Positions 7,554 to 17,466 of a DNA stretch of 38,918 bases are shown in pieces. The notes under the pieces were generated by a model. The model saw only the letters and a list, made by a program, of their open reading frames with translations. It was not told where the DNA came from and ran no database searches. The stretch comes from Xylanibacter ruminicola Ga6B6 (lineage in GTDB: Bacteria; Bacteroidota; Bacteroidia; Bacteroidales; Bacteroidaceae), in NCBI RefSeq assembly GCF_000687715.1, contig NZ_JHXD01000026.1, positions 1 to 38,918 of the forward strand, given 5' to 3'. Position 1 is the stretch's first letter, and every line of letters starts with the position of its first letter. Both the position numbers and the translations under genes were made by a program.

Positions 7554-10106
7554 TTAATTGTTCTGTACCAGCGGATTCCACTTGCTTACATCGGTGGGGG
7601 CTGCATCTGCCTGATATAAGGTGGGATAAAGGTGCGTGTAGCCCACATCAGAGGTGTGATACCACATACTGCAGGGATACTTCTTACCTATATCCGAACT
7701 GTTATACATCCAGATGGCATAGTTCATAGCGCGCCATGGGGCCAGACCATACATCTCCTGTTTCATATTCGAATTCAGCTGGCTGTACTTCAAATCTGAA
7801 CCCAGCAGATAATCGTTCTTGGCTTTCAAGATATGCGACTTGCTGCCTCGGATGTACTGCTGGGGCACATAAGTGGCGGTAATATCGCCAACAGCATTGG
7901 TTGATGGCGACTTCTCGACATCGTAGTAATTACACATAAACGAGCCCCACTTAAGCTTACTTGCCGTTTGTGGCGCAAAGAACTGCGACTTGGCATCGCT
8001 GGCGTAAGCACCCAACAGCGCACCGGTGCCAGCAGCTATACCATCGGCTGCCTGCATACAACCTAACATGGTAAGGTTAGAAGCCGAACCGACCAAAGCG
8101 CCACCATTAGAACCCACATGACTGCCCACATGGATACAACCCACCACATAGCTGCTACCACTAAGACTGGTGGCAATGGCATTGGTGGCAGTAGGACAGA
8201 GCATTGACACGCCTGCCACATAGCAGCCCCAACCTGTATCGCCACTAGCCGAGGCAGAACGGAGCAGACAGGTGTTATGGCTGCTCTCGATCATCAGATT
8301 GGTGATGGCGGCATCGGTTACGTAATCGAACAGATAGCCGCTAGTCATATTCAGGTTGTACAACGTATGTCCGCCGCCATTGAAAAAGCTGCGGAAAGGC
8401 TTTTCTTTGGTACCGATGCTGCTTAACTGCCAATCGTAGAAATCAAGATTACTGGTAAGTTGCACCTCGAACTTCTTCTTGTTCTGAGAATCGTAGAAGT
8501 CGAACGGACCTGTTACTACTTCCTCTTCGATATAAGCGCCCTTGGTTGAAACGCTGGGATGGAACTGATAGTAGAACAGGTAGCCACGCTGTTCGGCCTG
8601 CTCTTTCGTAAGTTCTTCGCCATCAACCAGCCAATTATAAGCATTTACCAAGCCTTTTGTTTCGCGCAGTTCGCCACGGGTGATACCACTGGTTTTAAAG
8701 CCTGTGGTACCATTAACCAGATGGGTAAAGGCCATAAAGGCCTGCTGAGTGCCTATCTGGAATACAGGTGTGAAATCAACCTCGATACTGGGGTCGTTCT
8801 TAGCTGCTATGGCGTTGGCAGCTGCGATAGCGGCATCGTAAGCATCAGAAAACCAACTGTAGTTGGGCGTAGCTTGATTTACCTGGTTGGCATTGGCCGA
8901 CTGATTGCCGAGATTGACGTTTGTCCACGAGAAATCATCGGATGCTGTAACCTCTAAATGATTATAATGATAGCCTACGCTGATTGCGTAGCTGTAGCCA
9001 GCCTTAAGCGTGATACCATTTTTAAAAATCTGGTTGCCATCCTTATCCAGAATGTCGGCAAGCTTCAGGGTATGACATTCAGCCTCGTGCTGTCCGCCAC
9101 CTGCATCATTGCCGTTCACATCGTAAAGCCACACCTTAAATCGGGTGCAGGCTGGCAGCACCAAGGTCTGTCCGGCATTATCGAAGCTCATATCCACGGG
9201 GATAGTCATCATATACTGATAGCCGTTATTATTCTTAAATACGGGGTGCTGAACGGTTTCGGCAATCTCTGAAGCCGAGAGTTGGCCCATGGTTACAATG
9301 CCGGTAGCATCTTTCTCGAAATCCTTAAAACTGGTGGTACTGTTGTAACGACTCTGAGTCATTGTCGTAAGCAGGAATGTCTGGTCGTCGACACCAGCTG
9401 GCATACACATCTTGTTATACACAGCCATCACCTGCTCAAGTTCGCCTTCGGCATAATCATTTGGATCGGTACTTAGCTCCACGCTGCTGAACTGGTTGCC
9501 TGGCTTATAGATAAAAGCTATCCTACAACCTATATGGCGCATGGTAAGAGGGATATTCTGTGTGGGACCCGATACGGTAACCCAGTCGCTTACAGTATAA
9601 TCGGGATAGTAGCTATCCTTGGTATCGCTACTGATACAGCCCGACAGATTACTGCGCCCCCAGGCACGGAAACGTACGGTACGTCCATTCTCCCATGTAA
9701 GCGAGTCGGCCACAGTCTGATCCTTTGGGTTAATATGCGGACGCGGACCATCCGATTTCCATTTGCCTGCCATAGGGTTCCAGTCGGAATCAAGCGAGAT
9801 GGCGGTACCTGTGGCGTAATTCATCTTCAGATAATAGGTGCGATAAATCTCTTTGGTTTCGTCGAACGTTATACCGTCGGCATTGGCATACTGACGGAAA
9901 ATACGCATCTGGTCGCCCTCGTTAAACGAGCCGTCGTGATGATAGGTAGTGCGGGTAACAAACTGATTGGCCATGGTGGTACTGAAGTTTACCCCCTGCC
10001 CTATCAGCTCCTGCTGTTCGGCCGAAAGCTGCCAGTGGGCATCATCAGCCGTACAAGCTGTCAGCAACGCTGCTGCTATCAGATATATCGTGTTTCTAAT
10101 CTTCAT
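7554..10106 (-). CDS. Large fimbrillin-family lipoprotein with GLUG-like C-terminal half
   Basis: The start at MKIRNT (10106) gives 850 residues; two more Met codons, at 10112 and 10115, precede it in frame. The lipobox is LLTAC, followed by FVTRTTYHH (Thr-Arg 33 residues after the Cys) and SFNEGDQMRIF. LTMRHIGCRIAFIY is the His motif. The fimbrillin part ends near FSWTNVNLG (around residue 400). The second half includes FRSFFNGGGHTLYNLNM, SGYLFDYV, SYVVGCIHVG, GGALVGSASNLTMLGC and TGALLGAYASD, resembling GLUG/beta-solenoid repeats. The C-terminal ~100 residues (Trp- and Tyr-rich) are not recognised. It belongs to the operon, 11 bases or fewer behind the 594-residue fimbrillin. It is the second-largest protein in the cluster and a candidate tip or adhesive subunit. 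Confidence 0.83.
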   Translation of the reverse strand: MKIRNTIYLIAAALLTACTADDAHWQLSAEQQELIGQGVNFSTTMANQFVTRTTYHHDGSFNEGDQMRIFRQYANADGITFDETKEIYRTYYLKMNYATGTAISLDSDWNPMAGKWKSDGPRPHINPKDQTVADSLTWENGRTVRFRAWGRSNLSGCISSDTKDSYYPDYTVSDWVTVSGPTQNIPLTMRHIGCRIAFIYKPGNQFSSVELSTDPNDYAEGELEQVMAVYNKMCMPAGVDDQTFLLTTMTQSRYNSTTSFKDFEKDATGIVTMGQLSASEIAETVQHPVFKNNNGYQYMMTIPVDMSFDNAGQTLVLPACTRFKVWLYDVNGNDAGGGQHEAECHTLKLADILDKDGNQIFKNGITLKAGYSYAISVGYHYNHLEVTASDDFSWTNVNLGNQSANANQVNQATPNYSWFSDAYDAAIAAANAIAAKNDPSIEVDFTPVFQIGTQQAFMAFTHLVNGTTGFKTSGITRGELRETKGLVNAYNWLVDGEELTKEQAEQRGYLFYYQFHPSVSTKGAYIEEEVVTGPFDFYDSQNKKKFEVQLTSNLDFYDWQLSSIGTKEKPFRSFFNGGGHTLYNLNMTSGYLFDYVTDAAITNLMIESSHNTCLLRSASASGDTGWGCYVAGVSMLCPTATNAIATSLSGSSYVVGCIHVGSHVGSNGGALVGSASNLTMLGCMQAADGIAAGTGALLGAYASDAKSQFFAPQTASKLKWGSFMCNYYDVEKSPSTNAVGDITATYVPQQYIRGSKSHILKAKNDYLLGSDLKYSQLNSNMKQEMYGLAPWRAMNYAIWMYNSSDIGKKYPCSMWYHTSDVGYTHLYPTLYQADAAPTDVSKWNPLVQNN

Positions 10107-10117
10107 ATACATCATAT

Positions 10118-11902
10118 TTACTTATATTCGGGGAGAGCGGGTGTATGATCCTCGACAACGGTTTTACCATCCGTATCCTTACAACGATTTACATAGCCCG
10201 TAATATTGGTACGATCCTTAAACAGTTTGCCACCATCAACCAGTGTATTTACCACCTCGGCACGCCAACCTGAGGTGGGTACCCATATGCCTTTTTCCTT
10301 GTGTACATTAGCCTGCCACTGAGCGTATGGAAGATTTTCGTTATCCTCCTGAGCGGTTTTATAAGTACCATTAAGTCCGGCAAACAACCAGTTATGTTCG
10401 GTGGTGGTATTGGTTAATGTAATGAGATGATCCTGTGCATCGAGATGACCTGTGAACACAAAATCGGCACCGAATTGTGAGGCATCGATGGTGATGGGAT
10501 GCTGCAAAATAAAATAGTCGCCATGATGCGCGCCACCCACACAGGCCTGCTTCAACAGTTGCACGAACTCAGCATCGCTAACATACTGGTTATCTTGATA
10601 TTGCTTACCATCCGAAACATCATCGGTCAGGGTACCATTAGTATAGGCACGCTGCCAGCTGCTACCTGCATCCGACAGACTGTGATCGGGGTTATCTACG
10701 CCATAATACTTTTCGATTCCATCCACTGATTTCCATAAGCGCGAGCCTGTGCTGTTGTAGTCGATACGCTCGGGAGTCACACGCAAGAACACCACCGTTT
10801 CTTCGTTGGCATTCAGGTCGAACGTAAACGCCTTTTCGTACTCCAAACCATTCTCAAGCGTAAGTTCGAAGATAATCTGGTTTCCGCCATCTGCCGATGT
10901 AGTAGCCTCATCGTACATCACATTGGTACCGGTGGTGGCCTCGGTATAGGTGGGACGCACAATCAGGTCGTAACTGGGCACCAGACCGTAATCTACCATG
11001 GTATAGCCACTAGCCTCTCCCTGACCTTGTTTTTCGTATAAATCGTGCGCCGTTTTCCACTCGCCATCGGTGGGGAACAGCAGCTCGCCAGTAGATTTCT
11101 TATAGGTACGGAACGTTTCACAAGCCACAATATTATTTTCGACGATACTACCCAGTTCGCCAAGGTAATGAGGGATAGCCTTGCTGACTGTTTTCCACTG
11201 GGGCTTGCCATCCTTTACATAATCCAGCATCTGCACCTTACAGAAACGCAGCATGGTTTGATTGCTGTCGTGTGCGTCGCCTGCCTGGTAGCCTTTAAGC
11301 TTTGTTTTCAGTACGTCGTCAATCAGCACATAAGCCTGCACACGAGCCAGACGGTGCTGTAGGGGGATGGTGATACGACCCACCGTAGCCGAAATGCTGG
11401 TAGATTGAGGCACAGCGGTGTAATGCTCCAAGTCGTCGTGATTCTGAGTCGTATTCTGAGTTTTCAGTCCCTTGGGAATATAGACACCTTGAAATGTGTG
11501 GGCACCGTTGTCCAGCCACTTGGCAGGCACATCGGTCAACTCGCCATTATCGTCATAGGCTTTAAGATGATAGATGGTAAGTTTACCATCGGATGTAGCA
11601 GGGTTACCATCGCTATCCAACTGGAGTGTAAGCTGGGCTTTCTGCTCATCGGTTTTGGTAAAATAGGTAATATCCATACCACTGACCAAACCCTGTTTCA
11701 GCCAGTCGAGCGACTCGGCAGCCACCGGTTCGCTAACAGCACGGGTAGCGGCAGTAGCGGTAAGCATATGGTTGGTATCCACACCACCCACATGGATGAT
11801 GCTGTCATCATCGGTAAGCAGCGCATCATCGTGCTGCGTACAGGCTGCCATCAGCATGCCACCCATAACCATAGATAAATATATATGCCTTGTATTCATC
11901 AT
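10118..11902 (-). CDS. Fimbrillin-family lipoprotein with C-terminal extension
   Basis: This 594-residue protein has lipobox LMAAC (Cys21) and AATRAV with Thr53-Arg54. LQHRLARVQAYVLID is the shared His motif, near residue 185. The fimbrillin part appears to end near VVFLRVTPERIDY. The remainder (about 430-594) contains DFVFTGHLDAQDHLITL and WLFAGLNG, similar in pattern to one GLUG/solenoid turn (F-G-x-D-x-x-H-x-I ... LF-x-GL), then a Lys/Asp-rich tail. It is 5 bases after the 872-residue gene. The GDKI-like stretch after the TR motif is poorly conserved, so assignment rests on the lipobox, TR spacing, His motif and context. Confidence 0.78.
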   Translation of the reverse strand: MMNTRHIYLSMVMGGMLMAACTQHDDALLTDDDSIIHVGGVDTNHMLTATAATRAVSEPVAAESLDWLKQGLVSGMDITYFTKTDEQKAQLTLQLDSDGNPATSDGKLTIYHLKAYDDNGELTDVPAKWLDNGAHTFQGVYIPKGLKTQNTTQNHDDLEHYTAVPQSTSISATVGRITIPLQHRLARVQAYVLIDDVLKTKLKGYQAGDAHDSNQTMLRFCKVQMLDYVKDGKPQWKTVSKAIPHYLGELGSIVENNIVACETFRTYKKSTGELLFPTDGEWKTAHDLYEKQGQGEASGYTMVDYGLVPSYDLIVRPTYTEATTGTNVMYDEATTSADGGNQIIFELTLENGLEYEKAFTFDLNANEETVVFLRVTPERIDYNSTGSRLWKSVDGIEKYYGVDNPDHSLSDAGSSWQRAYTNGTLTDDVSDGKQYQDNQYVSDAEFVQLLKQACVGGAHHGDYFILQHPITIDASQFGADFVFTGHLDAQDHLITLTNTTTEHNWLFAGLNGTYKTAQEDNENLPYAQWQANVHKEKGIWVPTSGWRAEVVNTLVDGGKLFKDRTNITGYVNRCKDTDGKTVVEDHTPALPEYK

Positions 11903-11907
11903 CGAAA

Positions 11908-14526
11908 TTAAAAATTAAACACATCTGATGGCGTTTGACTGTTACGCTTACCGATAGCCGACTCAACGCTTCCGGCGCAGGTTCCTACACCCTTACAATT
12001 TGCATCCCACCAGTTACCCTGGCAATCCTTGGTGCTGTTTTTAGAACCATCGTTATCGGCATAACCTAAGATACCACCATGGAACTTACTATCCTTATTA
12101 AATACTTCAAAGCCTGAGCAGTCGGTAATCGTCAGCTCTGGGGTTTCGTTTTCCCATTTCTCAATACCGCCTACAATACCACCAAAATAAATGATGGTTG
12201 ATACAGCCTTATCCTCGGTAGAAGCAAGATTGTTATACACGCTATGACGGTTCTGTGTAATAGAGCCTGAAGAATAGAACGCACACTGGGTAATGGTGGC
12301 TTTTGATACGGTTGACACGATACCACCTGCATACTTACGAACATTACCTTCAACAACAGGTGTTTCGACCCAAGACTGGATATCGGCCGACACCTGGCAA
12401 TGACTTACGGTAGCATCGCCCCAAGCCCAAACCACTACACCTGCGGGGTTAGCAGCCTGAATACGAACACCATCGGCTGTTTTTACCTTAATATTGCTGA
12501 TTTCGGCTTTGGCGCCATGCACTTGGTAGGCCAGCGCTGCAATACCATCTTTTGCCTGATCCTTGGGTTCAGCAATCAGGTTTCCAGATACCAACACCTT
12601 CAGATCGTACACCTTATTGGTGATGGCATTAAAAATCATAGCCTGGGTGGTTATCTGCTTGCCATTACCATTCAGCTCGTACGTAACATCGCCCAAGGTT
12701 TCAGTAACCACGATATCCTGAGCCAGACGGTAACGCATACCAGTTTCTGTTTTAGAGAATTCTGAGGCATCGTCGATGATACCTGTGTAACGCTGCGATA
12801 CGGGAGTAGCATTACTTAATGTTGATTCATCCACAGTAGGCCAGGCGTTATTGGTGAAAGCTGTTCCAGAAAAAACGCCCGCAATATTCTTGTGGGTATC
12901 GTGGTGCTGACTCAAGGTGATGCCATACTCGAAGGTATTGTTTACAACCTGTCCATCGGCGTTGCCCACAATACCACCTCCTGCCTGACCGCCGCTGACA
13001 CGACTGGTAACGGTACAACCATCGATAATGGCAGGTTCGGTACCAGACGACAGCGATGTGGCTGCAATACCTCCCACATAGGGCTCGCTCTTTTCACCAT
13101 TTACACGCAAAGCCGAGTTACACTTAGAGATAACACCAGTATTGGTTTTTACCGCACCAGCCACAGTGGCAAAGGCTTCAGCACTTGATGCAGTAATACT
13201 CACATCGTTAATAGTACCATGGTTTGTTTCGGCTATCGCCTCAGGTACTGCTGCACCAATCTGTATGGTACCATTCAGCAGACTGGCTGCCGCGCTCATA
13301 TTTTTTAAGAAACGATGATTGCTTATCAACGTATGTCCGCCCAGACTCAGCGTACAATTCAGGTCGTATGCGGTAGTCCACTCTCCTAAGTCGATATCGT
13401 CAGTCACAAGCGCCAGATTACCAGCCTTGTTGTCGGTAGTACTGGTAAGGAATCTTATTAATTCCTCGCGATTAGGGATCATAATAGGTGCACCCGAGTT
13501 ACCATGATCGTCGCAGATGGTGTTGGTTACCTCTTCGGTCCAATCCTCAATATAAGCCGAAATCAGCGTTTGGCGACTATTACGGCCCAGCGTGATGGTA
13601 AGTGTAAGGTGTTTGCCTTCGGTGAGGTTATAATCTTTCTCGCTACAATTCCCATCGTTTTCGCCTTTGAACGAATACTTCTGGCCCGACAGACTAATCT
13701 TGGTGATAACCTGACTGGCTCTACCCGCGTAATAATCATGAGGGGTAACAATGGCCTCGTAGCATGTGGTGCTATCAGTGGCATCATCGTAGTTTACCTT
13801 AATACCTCGTGCATAAGGCGTGATGGCAAGTGTATCAGCGTCATTGTTCGAGTTATATGAGTAGATTTTTGTCTCAATATCTTTTTTTGCAGCCGAATAA
13901 TATAACGACTTTCGGCTAACGCCCTCGCCTGCCTTCAGGATAACGGTAATCAGCGCACGTTTGTGCTGCATAAACAGAGGCACCTTTTTGTAATTCTCTT
14001 CAGAATCAAGGCCTACTTTCACGTTATAAGCCTTCCAATCCTTGGCGGTCAGGTAGGTTTTGGTAACACCATCGGTCTCAGCCTCGGCCCACCCCTCCAA
14101 ACGGTCCTGCTCAATCCACTTGGTCTGGGTAGACTGATCGGCATCAATCTTATCAGTACCTGCAGTGGCAGTAAAGCCATACCTGATAGCGGTGCTGGGC
14201 CAATACAGGGCGTCGTCGGCCTCCAAGCTGCCAATATCATCGGTTGTGGTGTGATACGTACCCTTGCCTACAGGCTCATCGACGCTTTCCTGCAGCATCG
14301 AGATCTGAAACGTGTAATCCTCCGTGATTTTCTGACGATTAGCCTCGGAGCCACGGGTAACCGCAGCGCTACGCACCGCCGACGAAAAGGTTACCTCATC
14401 GCCCTCGGCAATACCATCCGAGAAGAGCTGCTCGAAGGTTTCGCGACAACTCGAGGTAAGCATCGCCACACAAGCCATCAGCAGCAGCTGGGTTATCTTA
14501 TATCTAAAACTATTATTCATCATCAT
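11908..14526 (-). CDS. Large fimbrillin-family lipoprotein with GLUG/beta-solenoid repeats
   Basis: This 872-residue protein, the largest in the operon, has lipobox LTSSC (Cys27) and AVTRGS (Thr57-Arg58). ALYWPSTAIRYGFTA is the YW motif and MQHKRALITVILKAGEG the His motif; SAYIEDWTEE closes the fimbrillin part near residue 330. A long repeat region follows: LGGHTLISN, NGTIQIGAAVPEAIAE, TGVISKCNSALRV, YVGGIAATSL, QAGGGIVGNADGQV, YAGGIVSTVSKATITQC and IYFGGIVGGIE. These are GGI(V)-type turns typical of GLUG/solenoid surfaces. Start: three consecutive Met codons; the first shares one base with the preceding stop (TAATG), suggesting translational coupling. A possible adhesive or tip role is inference from the exposed-repeat architecture. 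Confidence 0.83.
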   Translation of the reverse strand: MMMNNSFRYKITQLLLMACVAMLTSSCRETFEQLFSDGIAEGDEVTFSSAVRSAAVTRGSEANRQKITEDYTFQISMLQESVDEPVGKGTYHTTTDDIGSLEADDALYWPSTAIRYGFTATAGTDKIDADQSTQTKWIEQDRLEGWAEAETDGVTKTYLTAKDWKAYNVKVGLDSEENYKKVPLFMQHKRALITVILKAGEGVSRKSLYYSAAKKDIETKIYSYNSNNDADTLAITPYARGIKVNYDDATDSTTCYEAIVTPHDYYAGRASQVITKISLSGQKYSFKGENDGNCSEKDYNLTEGKHLTLTITLGRNSRQTLISAYIEDWTEEVTNTICDDHGNSGAPIMIPNREELIRFLTSTTDNKAGNLALVTDDIDLGEWTTAYDLNCTLSLGGHTLISNHRFLKNMSAAASLLNGTIQIGAAVPEAIAETNHGTINDVSITASSAEAFATVAGAVKTNTGVISKCNSALRVNGEKSEPYVGGIAATSLSSGTEPAIIDGCTVTSRVSGGQAGGGIVGNADGQVVNNTFEYGITLSQHHDTHKNIAGVFSGTAFTNNAWPTVDESTLSNATPVSQRYTGIIDDASEFSKTETGMRYRLAQDIVVTETLGDVTYELNGNGKQITTQAMIFNAITNKVYDLKVLVSGNLIAEPKDQAKDGIAALAYQVHGAKAEISNIKVKTADGVRIQAANPAGVVVWAWGDATVSHCQVSADIQSWVETPVVEGNVRKYAGGIVSTVSKATITQCAFYSSGSITQNRHSVYNNLASTEDKAVSTIIYFGGIVGGIEKWENETPELTITDCSGFEVFNKDSKFHGGILGYADNDGSKNSTKDCQGNWWDANCKGVGTCAGSVESAIGKRNSQTPSDVFNF

Positions 14527-15575
14527 TAATTTACAATAGTGCCGCTGGCATCGTATTCGTTTTCATCAACTTCCCAATCGGCAATCTCGGCTACAACCTG
14601 AGCTATCACACTACGACGCAACTCAATATTATAGATATACTTTTTACCGCTTTCAAGCTTGGCGTCGATGGTACTCTTCAGAATGGCTTTATGCTCAATG
14701 TTTGTGTCGGGCTCGTGCCAAGTTACCTGAATGCCCTGCATGGTACCAAAAGCAATTCCCTCGTAAGTCCTGAGATAGCCTGCAGTAGGTGTTTTGCAAT
14801 CGAACAAACTGAATGCATAATCCTTACCCTCAGCCTTGGAGGTTGTTCCGGGCACGTCGCCATTAGGCTTAATGCTAAAAGGCACAGTACCCGTTTTAGA
14901 AACTCCCAACAGTTCAACGTTGTCGATAAACGTTGTGTCTTTGAGATTAACCGACTTATCCTGTGCATTCTTGAGGTTTACCTGCACCTGCGCAAACTGA
15001 TGCTTAAAATACAGCTTTACGCGGTTGGCCTCGGGGGTGGCACCTGCTGGTTTTGTTTTTACATAAGCCAGAATGGGATCGGGCTGCTCGGCCATCGATG
15101 TCTTATCACCTCTTGTCAGATCGAATTCAATCAGATCATCAGTAAAGACCGGCTTATCAGTAAGACGGTTGTTATCTGCTAATGCCAGGAACACATGATC
15201 CATACGGTTCTGCCAGTAGAAGGTGTTACCCTGATAAGCGGCATTACCAGTCTCGTTATCAATCTGCAGCTGGGCTGTAGCCATATTCACATCAACAGTA
15301 AGCTTGTTATCATCGGTATAGAATTTGGTACTGTCGGTATCGCTGGCACCGGCGTGGAAGAACATCTTGCATGCAAAATAACTACCCTCGGGCATATACG
15401 CTGCCGAGGCACGGGTAACGGCAGCCTCCATATTACCTGCCGAAAACAGTACAGGCATCAGTCCCTGTTGCTGTCGGCCGTTTTCAACCTCAGCCCCAGA
15501 GCATGATCCCAAAGCCAAAGCAATCGCCATAGCCAAGGTAGCCGTTGCCATATATAAATACTTAGCTATCTTCAT
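14526..15575 (-). CDS. Fimbrillin-family lipoprotein, single domain
   Basis: The start at MKIAKYLYM (15575) gives 349 residues and leaves a 1-base gap to the preceding stop; the longer frame to 15608 would overlap that gene. The lipobox is ALGSC (Cys25), with AVTRAS (Thr54-Arg55) 29 residues later. FYWQNRMDHVFLAL and LYFKHQFAQVQVNLKN are the YW and His motifs. KYIYNIELRRSVIAQVVAEIADW is the usual closing strand of the fold, split here by a short linker, and a ~15-residue tail follows. There is no extra domain. Its stop overlaps the start of the 872-residue gene by one base. A structural pilin role is likely but inferred. Confidence 0.85.
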   Translation of the reverse strand: MKIAKYLYMATATLAMAIALALGSCSGAEVENGRQQQGLMPVLFSAGNMEAAVTRASAAYMPEGSYFACKMFFHAGASDTDSTKFYTDDNKLTVDVNMATAQLQIDNETGNAAYQGNTFYWQNRMDHVFLALADNNRLTDKPVFTDDLIEFDLTRGDKTSMAEQPDPILAYVKTKPAGATPEANRVKLYFKHQFAQVQVNLKNAQDKSVNLKDTTFIDNVELLGVSKTGTVPFSIKPNGDVPGTTSKAEGKDYAFSLFDCKTPTAGYLRTYEGIAFGTMQGIQVTWHEPDTNIEHKAILKSTIDAKLESGKKYIYNIELRRSVIAQVVAEIADWEVDENEYDASGTIVN

Positions 15576-15576
15576 C

Positions 15577-17442
15577 TTAATCTTCCCAATCAAGTGTTGC
15601 ATAACCACTACCAGTAGTACCTACCCAAGGCTCTATCACCGCACGGAACTTCATCGCCTCCTTCTCCAAGTGAATGGTGTAGGTGTACTGATTACCTCGC
15701 ACCCAATTTGTTATATTGCCGATGGTGCTAAGATTCAACGAATAGGTTGTTTTTTTATCAGCTAACGTAATAATCAGCTTGGCATTGGTACTGATAGTTT
15801 GTGGCACCATAATGGTTTCGCCATCAACTGCCACTTCACCAACTGTAGTCCCAAGACTGATATCGCCTGATGATATAGCTATAGTACCATCAGTTATCAA
15901 ATCGGTAATTCTGATGGTGGCCTTATCTATTTCAACCTTTGACTTATCGTCGTTAGAAGTTTCTAATTTTACAACCACATTACTCATTGCATGCATAAAC
16001 GTCAAAGGCACATCGCCAGTACGTGGAGCTATTGCAGCATCGCCTGAAGTACCCCAAAGCAAATCGTTGCCCTGTTTTACGGCATAATCATCTTTAGCAA
16101 CTAATGTATTACCATTCTTTATGGCCAAGGCACGGAAATAGAAATTACTATTTGCATCAGGCCAATAGATTTCGGGATTATTTTTAAACACGCCTTTATT
16201 ATAAGTACATGTTGTAGCTTTATCGCCGAAATTATTGGCTTCGGTAGTTCTCCACAAAGAGAAAGCATCATCATCGTTAAATTTATCGCCTGTGACACCA
16301 CAATCAACAACATCAGCCGTAAATTGTATTTCGCCTTTACCATTAGCATAAACGTTTGTCCAATCAGCCAGCGTTGCTAAAACACTCACCTTCTGCTTAT
16401 TAAGCGTAACAGTAAGCTGATAGTTAACGCCACTCTTGGTTTTGCCAGAAGTTAGGCCACCACCCCAGCAATCAGAATCCAGCATCTTATCGGTTACTTT
16501 AATTTCATAGTTATTTCCACCTGCATCGGTAATGGTTGCAAGCGTGCTACCTACAGTTAGTTGTGTCAATGGCACAGTAACAGCCTCGTAAGTACGAGTG
16601 AGTTCATTTTTGGTAGAAGCATCGGTATACATTTTTACATCAGTAGTACCAGAAGCAGTAACTGTACCAGCGGGTGCAGTAAATTTGCCAACTTTACTAA
16701 TTTCCTTCAAGGTAACTATCGTATTTTCCAAATTCCCAGCCACAAAACCTTCCTTAGCCTCAACAATAATCGTAAACTTACTCATAGCGTGGGTGTAAGG
16801 CACGATTAGCGTACCGTGATCATTCTTTGCATGACTATATACAACAGCCTTCTGACTTTGCGACCAAAGAAGGTCGTTTGCCTTCATGGCACCTTCAGCT
16901 GTTTGATCATCGTTTGTTTCCCATCCAAGTACACCTGTAAGTTCGGTTTCACTATCCAGTTTTTTAGAAGGTTCACCACCATTATAGCAATAACCATAAT
17001 ACGACTGCAATCCATGATTTGTTGTACGAATATCCTTGGCACCATCAGCAGATGATTTGCTGAAATCATCCCAATAAAGAATATGCTCGGTGGAAAGGTC
17101 AGATGTTTTCTTAATTGACTCAGTTCCGGTATCCAACATTGCGTCCTCACCTTTAGTAAAGGTCACCAGGCCACCCATTACCTTAGTATACTTGGTATAA
17201 TCGGTTTCGGTTTTGATATCTGTACCCTCTGGACAAGTCACATGGCGTACAAATGTCAACAGCTTATCGTTTGTCTCGAATCTGTTGTTTTCGGCACGTG
17301 TAACGCGGCTACCACCATTAAGGGTTGCCTCAAGCTTCAGCGGCAGACGCTCTTCATCGAGGGTATTATTAATATCCTCGTTTGTACAGCCTGCCAGCAA
17401 CAGAGCGTATAGCGAGAGTATGAAATAATGTCTAACTTTCAT
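15577..17442 (-). CDS. Tandem double-domain fimbrillin lipoprotein
   Basis: This 621-residue protein has lipobox LLAGC (Cys19) and RVTRAENNRFETNDKL (Thr48-Arg49). Two fimbrillin-like units are visible. Unit 1 carries ILYWDDFS, NDLLWSQS and YTHAMSKFTIIVEA and closes at SVLATLADW near residue 363. Unit 2 starts after GEIQFTADV and carries IYWPDANSNFYFRAL, NDLLWGTS, FMHAMSNVVVKLE and GNQYTYTIHLEK, closing at IEPWV. Unit 2 has neither lipobox nor a TR motif. The same plan is found in the next two upstream genes, pointing to duplication. It lies 24 bases after the 696-residue gene. Whether the two units complement each other in cis or act as a double pilin is unknown. Confidence 0.87.
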   Translation of the reverse strand: MKVRHYFILSLYALLLAGCTNEDINNTLDEERLPLKLEATLNGGSRVTRAENNRFETNDKLLTFVRHVTCPEGTDIKTETDYTKYTKVMGGLVTFTKGEDAMLDTGTESIKKTSDLSTEHILYWDDFSKSSADGAKDIRTTNHGLQSYYGYCYNGGEPSKKLDSETELTGVLGWETNDDQTAEGAMKANDLLWSQSQKAVVYSHAKNDHGTLIVPYTHAMSKFTIIVEAKEGFVAGNLENTIVTLKEISKVGKFTAPAGTVTASGTTDVKMYTDASTKNELTRTYEAVTVPLTQLTVGSTLATITDAGGNNYEIKVTDKMLDSDCWGGGLTSGKTKSGVNYQLTVTLNKQKVSVLATLADWTNVYANGKGEIQFTADVVDCGVTGDKFNDDDAFSLWRTTEANNFGDKATTCTYNKGVFKNNPEIYWPDANSNFYFRALAIKNGNTLVAKDDYAVKQGNDLLWGTSGDAAIAPRTGDVPLTFMHAMSNVVVKLETSNDDKSKVEIDKATIRITDLITDGTIAISSGDISLGTTVGEVAVDGETIMVPQTISTNAKLIITLADKKTTYSLNLSTIGNITNWVRGNQYTYTIHLEKEAMKFRAVIEPWVGTTGSGYATLDWED

Positions 17443-17466
17443 CTTCTTTATTAATCCATTAATTTT

